From Pseudomonas massiliensis (GTDB lineage Bacteria; Pseudomonadota; Gammaproteobacteria; Pseudomonadales; Pseudomonadaceae): a stretch of DNA of 64,000 nt. Position numbers and translations under genes: made by a program. The notes under the pieces are model-generated. The model saw only the letters and a list, made by a program, of their open reading frames with translations, was not told where the DNA came from and searched no databases. Location: the NCBI RefSeq assembly GCF_000826105.1, contig NZ_CCYK01000006.1, forward strand, positions 496,001-560,000. The letters run 5' to 3'. Shown piece by piece: positions 60,634 through 64,000 of this stretch (position 1 is its first letter; every line of letters starts with the position of its first letter).

Positions 60634-61656
60634 TCAGGGAGAACCGGTGGCTGGAGGCGCGCCGGCCATCAATTGTGCGAGGCGGGCGTCGAACCAGGCC
60701 ACGAAAGCGGGAGACGGTTGGGCGTCCACTGCCAGGTACCACCAGTCAGGACCAGCGAAGGCCTGACACTTGACCGCGTCTTTTTCGGTCATCACCAACG
60801 GCAGCGGGGGCTCGAAGGCCAATTGCGCTTCGCTGTACAGGGCATGGTCGGCAAAGGCATGCTCGGTCGGCCGCCAGTTTAACCCCTGCAAGGTGGAGAA
60901 GAAACGCTGCGGGTTGCCGATGCCGGCCACTGCGTGCAGGGCCTGGCCGGCCGGGAAATGGTCCAGGCCGACGCGCTCGCCTGATACCAGATTGACGAGG
61001 GCCACCGGTGCCAGGGTCATCCCATAGCCCAGAGCGGTATCGCCTGACTGGCCATTGCAAAGCACTGCGTCCACCGCCGCCAGGCGCTGCGGCGGTTCGC
61101 GCAGGGGACCGGCCGGTAGGCAACGGCCGTTGCCGAGGCCACGGGTCGCGTCGATCAGCACCAGTTCCAGGTCGCGGGCGAGCCGGTAATGCTGCAGGCC
61201 ATCGTCGCAGAGGATCAGGTCCAGGGGATGCGCCGCCAGCAAGGCCCGGGCGGCCTGGGCGCGGTCAGGATCGATGGCCAGGGGCACACCGGAGCGACGG
61301 ACCAGCAACAGGGGCTCGTCCCCCGCCACGCTGGCACCGTCCTGAGCGTTGACCAGCCAGGGAAAGCGCGGCGGCCGGGCGCCATAGCCGCGGCTGATGA
61401 CCCCCACGCGCAGGCCCGCACGACGACAATGCTCGATCAGCCAAAGAATGGTCGGGGTCTTGCCGGTGCCGCCAATAGTGATATTGCCCACCACTATTAC
61501 CGGCACGGGAGCTTTCCAGCCAGGCTTTCGCCCTTCCAGGAAGGCACGTCGGCGGCCTAGCGCGACCCCTTTGTACAGCGTCTCGAGCGGGCGCAACAAG
61601 GTCAGGGCTGGATGGCCCTGGTACCAGGCGGCCAGCAGACGATCGGATAGTCCCAT
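60634..61656 (-). CDS. lpxK: Tetraacyldisaccharide 4'-kinase
   Basis: Membrane-associated kinase of 340 residues that phosphorylates the lipid A precursor to lipid IVA. The P-loop [14 protein letters not shown] and the catalytic region [11 protein letters not shown] are intact, as is DHALYSEAQ near the C terminus. Shares one base with the exbD stop (TGATG). It is followed by ycaR-kdsB, joining lipid A and KDO steps in one operon. Confidence 0.95.
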   Translation of the reverse strand: MGLSDRLLAAWYQGHPALTLLRPLETLYKGVALGRRRAFLEGRKPGWKAPVPVIVVGNITIGGTGKTPTILWLIEHCRRAGLRVGVISRGYGARPPRFPWLVNAQDGASVAGDEPLLLVRRSGVPLAIDPDRAQAARALLAAHPLDLILCDDGLQHYRLARDLELVLIDATRGLGNGRCLPAGPLREPPQRLAAVDAVLCNGQSGDTALGYGMTLAPVALVNLVSGERVGLDHFPAGQALHAVAGIGNPQRFFSTLQGLNWRPTEHAFADHALYSEAQLAFEPPLPLVMTEKDAVKCQAFAGPDWWYLAVDAQPSPAFVAWFDARLAQLMAGAPPATGSP

Positions 61657-62087
61657 CAGGGCGTCCCCTGGGCCTCGACCGTAGTCATGCTCAGGCGGCT
61701 GAAGCCCAGCTTGCCCGCCGCGTCCATGGCCGTGATCACCGCCTGGTGAGGCGTCTTGCCATCGGCGCTGATCGACAGTGGCAGGCTGGTATCGCCGCCG
61801 GATTCGGCACGCAAGGCACTGAGCAGCGTATCCAGGTCGCTCTTGGGCAAGCGATGGTCATTGATGGCATAGTCACCATCGGCGCTGATGGCGATGTCCA
61901 ACCGCTTGGGCGGGTGGTCTTCGGGCGCGCCGCTCACCGCCTCGGGGAGGTCGACCTGCAGCTGGCTTTCCCGCTTGAAGGTGGTGGTGACCACGAAGAA
62001 CAACAGCAGGATGAACACGACGTCGATCAGGGACGTCAGGTTGATCTCGATGTCTTCGCGCCGGCGACGGCTGCGGCGGAACTTCAC
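61656..62087 (-). CDS. Biopolymer transport protein ExbD/TolR family
   Basis: Protein of 143 residues with one N-terminal transmembrane helix ([21 protein letters not shown]) containing the essential proton-carrying Asp, then a periplasmic domain. With the upstream MotA/ExbB-like protein it forms a proton-driven motor. This copy sits in the comEC-lpxK operon, as in other Pseudomonas (PA2982/PA2983), separate from tonB or tolA genes. ATGA overlap with the exbB-like gene. Confidence 0.92.
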   Translation of the reverse strand: MKFRRSRRRREDIEINLTSLIDVVFILLLFFVVTTTFKRESQLQVDLPEAVSGAPEDHPPKRLDIAISADGDYAINDHRLPKSDLDTLLSALRAESGGDTSLPLSISADGKTPHQAVITAMDAAGKLGFSRLSMTTVEAQGTP

Positions 62088-62719
62088 GCTCGGCCTCCCT
62101 CGATATCCACTTCGCGGTCACCGTGCACGACTTCGACGAGCTTGACGGCGTCCTGCTCCATGCGCACGACCAGTTCGTCGATGCGCCGTTGCAGCAGGCG
62201 GTGGAAGAACACGGCGGGGATCGCCACGATCAGGCCGGAGGCCGTGGTGATGAGTGCCTTGGAGATACCGCCGGCGAGAATCGCCGCATTGGTGGTGTTG
62301 CCGCTGGCATTGAAGGCGCTGAAGATATCGATCATGCCCAGCACCGTACCCAGCAGGCCGAGCAGGGGCGCCATGGCGGCAATGGTCCCCAGGGCGCCCA
62401 CATAGCGCTCCAGCTCATGGATGACACTGCTGGCCGACTCCTCGATGCACTCTTTCATGATGTCGCGGCCATGACGCGAGTTGGCCAGGCCCGCCGCCAG
62501 TATCTGCCCCAGGGGCGAATTGGCCCGCAGCTCCTTCAGCTTCTCATTGTTGAGCTGCTTGTCCTTGATCCATTTCCATACCTGGGCGACCAGGTTTGGC
62601 GGAGTGACCCGGCTCGCTCGCAGGCTCCACAAGCGCTCGGCCACAATGGCAAGGGCTGCGATGGAGCTCATGATGATCGGCAGCATCATCCAACCGCCGG
62701 CTTTGACCAGTTCCCACAC
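62084..62719 (-). CDS. MotA/TolQ/ExbB proton channel family protein
   Basis: Inner-membrane protein of 211 residues with three transmembrane segments: the first near GGWMMLPIIMSSIAALAIVA, then LGTIAAMAPLLGLLGTVLGM and GISKALITTASGLIVAIPAV. Start is a GTG at 62719 (first residues MWELVKAGGWMM), matching relatives, with GGAGAGGG upstream. Partner of the ExbD-like protein. The cargo protein of this motor is unknown; lipid A or LPS synthesis neighbours suggest an envelope role. Confidence 0.92.
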   Translation of the reverse strand: MWELVKAGGWMMLPIIMSSIAALAIVAERLWSLRASRVTPPNLVAQVWKWIKDKQLNNEKLKELRANSPLGQILAAGLANSRHGRDIMKECIEESASSVIHELERYVGALGTIAAMAPLLGLLGTVLGMIDIFSAFNASGNTTNAAILAGGISKALITTASGLIVAIPAVFFHRLLQRRIDELVVRMEQDAVKLVEVVHGDREVDIEGGRA

Positions 62720-62783
62720 AATGAAGTCCCTCTCCAGCAAATTGCGCCACTCTATCACAACCGTCTACAGGCGAGCCCGCCGC

Positions 62784-64000
62784 CTATTGCGCCTCGTCGG
62801 CGGCCATCGCTCGCCACAACCTGGCCCGCTGCCGCCAGCCCTGGGCAGGCTGGCTCGCGCCCAGGCGCAGTTCCACCGCTCCGTGCAATGCGCTGTCCCA
62901 GCGGGCAATGCCCCGCTCGTCCAGGCGTCGGACTACCTCAGGGTGGGGATGGCCGAACCGGCTGTTCCAGCCGCGGGAAATCAGCGCCGCCTCTGGCTGC
63001 AGGCTATCGAGCAACAGCGCGGAGCTGGAGGTGCGACTGCCGTGATGGGGCGCCTGCAGCCAGCGCGCTTGCAGGCCAGGCCAGGCTGATACCAGGGCTC
63101 GTTCGGCGCGGGCGTCGATGTCGCCAGTCAATAGCAGGCGTTCGCCTTCGGCTTCCACTAGAAGTACGCACGAAGACGGGTTGCTGTCTTGTGCCGCGCT
63201 CCAACGCCAGGGCTGGAAGCGCACGCCATTCCATTCCCAACCGGCAGCGTTTTCACAGGGCTGCGCGCGCCATGCATCCGGGGCGGCCGAGGGCTCACCT
63301 GCCAGTACCCGGGCTGGTTTGAGGAACTCCAGTACCGCCCGGGCGCCGCCGCTGTGGTCGGCATGGTCATGACTGATGATCAGTGTATCCAGACGTGAGA
63401 TACCCAGACGGCGAAGGCTCGGCACTACGATACGCTCTCCGGCGTCATTGCTGGAATAACGTGGCCCGGCATCGAACAGCAAGACATGGTCTCGCGTGCG
63501 TACCAGTACTGCCAAGCCCTGGCCAACGTCCAGCTGCATTACCTGGGCCTGGCCCCAGGGTGGCCGCGCAAGGCTTGGAAAGCCGAGCTGAAGCAGCAAG
63601 GGCAGCCCCAGCACGCGCAGCGGCAGGCCCATCGGCAGCAACAGCAGCAAGGCGCCCAGCAGCGCGAGCACGGCGCCCCACAGGGGCAGGTCCGGGCTCA
63701 GCCAGGCAGGCGCCAGGTCGGCGATGGGCGCCGCCACCTTCAATAATGCCTCCAGCCCTTGCCCAGCCAACCAGAGTAGCGCTTCCCCGCCCCAGGGCAA
63801 AAGCGCCAGCGCCACGCTGCCCAGGAGAGCCAGGGGCAGCACTATGAAGCTGATCCAGGGCCCGGCGAACAGGTTCACCCAGGGCCCGCTCAGGCTGATG
63901 GGCAGGGCCAGCAGCGCCAGCACGGGAGCCAGTCCAAGGGCGACCAGCCATTGCGCGCGCGCCCAGGCTCGCCACCTGGGCCAGGGCCCGAGTCGGCCGG
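62784..64000 (-). CDS. comEC: ComEC/Rec2 family DNA-uptake protein, C-terminal part (5' end beyond window)
   Basis: The visible about 405 residues include the end of the hydrophobic competence domain (LLALPISLSGPWVNLFAG, several membrane helices) and the metallo-beta-lactamase-like domain (LDVGQGLAVLVRT, LLFDAGPRYSS, LIISHDHADHSGGARAV). The frame is open to the last base of the window, so the N terminus is missing. ComEC forms the inner-membrane channel for transforming DNA. It is followed by the exbB-like gene after 64 bases. Confidence 0.94.
   Translation of the reverse strand, partial: GRLGPWPRWRAWARAQWLVALGLAPVLALLALPISLSGPWVNLFAGPWISFIVLPLALLGSVALALLPWGGEALLWLAGQGLEALLKVAAPIADLAPAWLSPDLPLWGAVLALLGALLLLLPMGLPLRVLGLPLLLQLGFPSLARPPWGQAQVMQLDVGQGLAVLVRTRDHVLLFDAGPRYSSNDAGERIVVPSLRRLGISRLDTLIISHDHADHSGGARAVLEFLKPARVLAGEPSAAPDAWRAQPCENAAGWEWNGVRFQPWRWSAAQDSNPSSCVLLVEAEGERLLLTGDIDARAERALVSAWPGLQARWLQAPHHGSRTSSSALLLDSLQPEAALISRGWNSRFGHPHPEVVRRLDERGIARWDSALHGAVELRLGASQPAQGWRQRARLWRAMAADEAQ

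Overview
The window reads as a chromosomal segment of a Pseudomonas species (Gammaproteobacteria). It is high-GC and densely coded. Gene content and order match blocks I know from P. aeruginosa and P. putida: hrpA-fadD1-fadD2-phaJ1-rapA, braCDEFG, plsX-fabD-fabG-acpP-fabF-pabC-mltG-tmk-holB-pilZ, and comEC-exbBD-lpxK-ycaR-kdsB-murB next to rne-rluC. No prophage, insertion sequence, CRISPR array, rRNA or tRNA was found. Species is not assigned; the synteny statements are from memory, not from a search.

Region 1-20.5 kb: end of a chemoreceptor gene; an acyltransferase-like protein; a porin whose promoter carries four PhoB-type heptamers at 11-bp spacing; an array of REP palindromes; a FabH-like ketoacyl synthase; the RNA helicase HrpA; a gamma-glutamylpolyamine synthetase/oxidase pair; a second REP array; two acyl-CoA ligases (fadD1, fadD2); the enoyl-CoA hydratase PhaJ1; two small conserved proteins; and RapA. 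Much of this concerns fatty-acid activation and the exchange of acyl chains between beta-oxidation, fatty-acid synthesis and PHA.

Region 20.5-37.9 kb: a DUF2288 protein, the five-gene branched-chain amino-acid ABC transporter (with a terminator after the binding-protein gene), a lipoprotein, a FAD dehydrogenase, a PLP enzyme of the cysteine-synthase fold, NhaA, a glycine-zipper lipoprotein, PdxH, an OmpA-type lipoprotein with a Lys/Ala tail, a beta-lactamase-fold esterase, DinG, a small membrane protein and a TetR regulator.

Region 37.9-49.4 kb: a class-V aminotransferase, a probable RgsA small RNA with a sigma-S-like promoter, then one long leftward operon from yceD-rpmF-plsX through the fab genes to holB, pilZ and tatD. 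It links phospholipid and fatty-acid synthesis with folate, nucleotide, peptidoglycan and replication functions.

Region 49.4-64 kb: maf; leftward rluC-gph-sppA; rightward rne behind a leader of about 735 nt; and a leftward operon comEC-exbB-exbD-lpxK-ycaR-kdsB-murB-xdhC-mobA-like. The last two genes, together with the absence of the phosphatase gene (ptpA) I expect between kdsB and murB, make this the least standard part. I see no clearly new multi-gene system. The most interesting signals are regulatory: the Pho boxes, the REP arrays, the palindromes in the fadD2-fadD1 and fabG-acpP gaps, RgsA and the rne leader.
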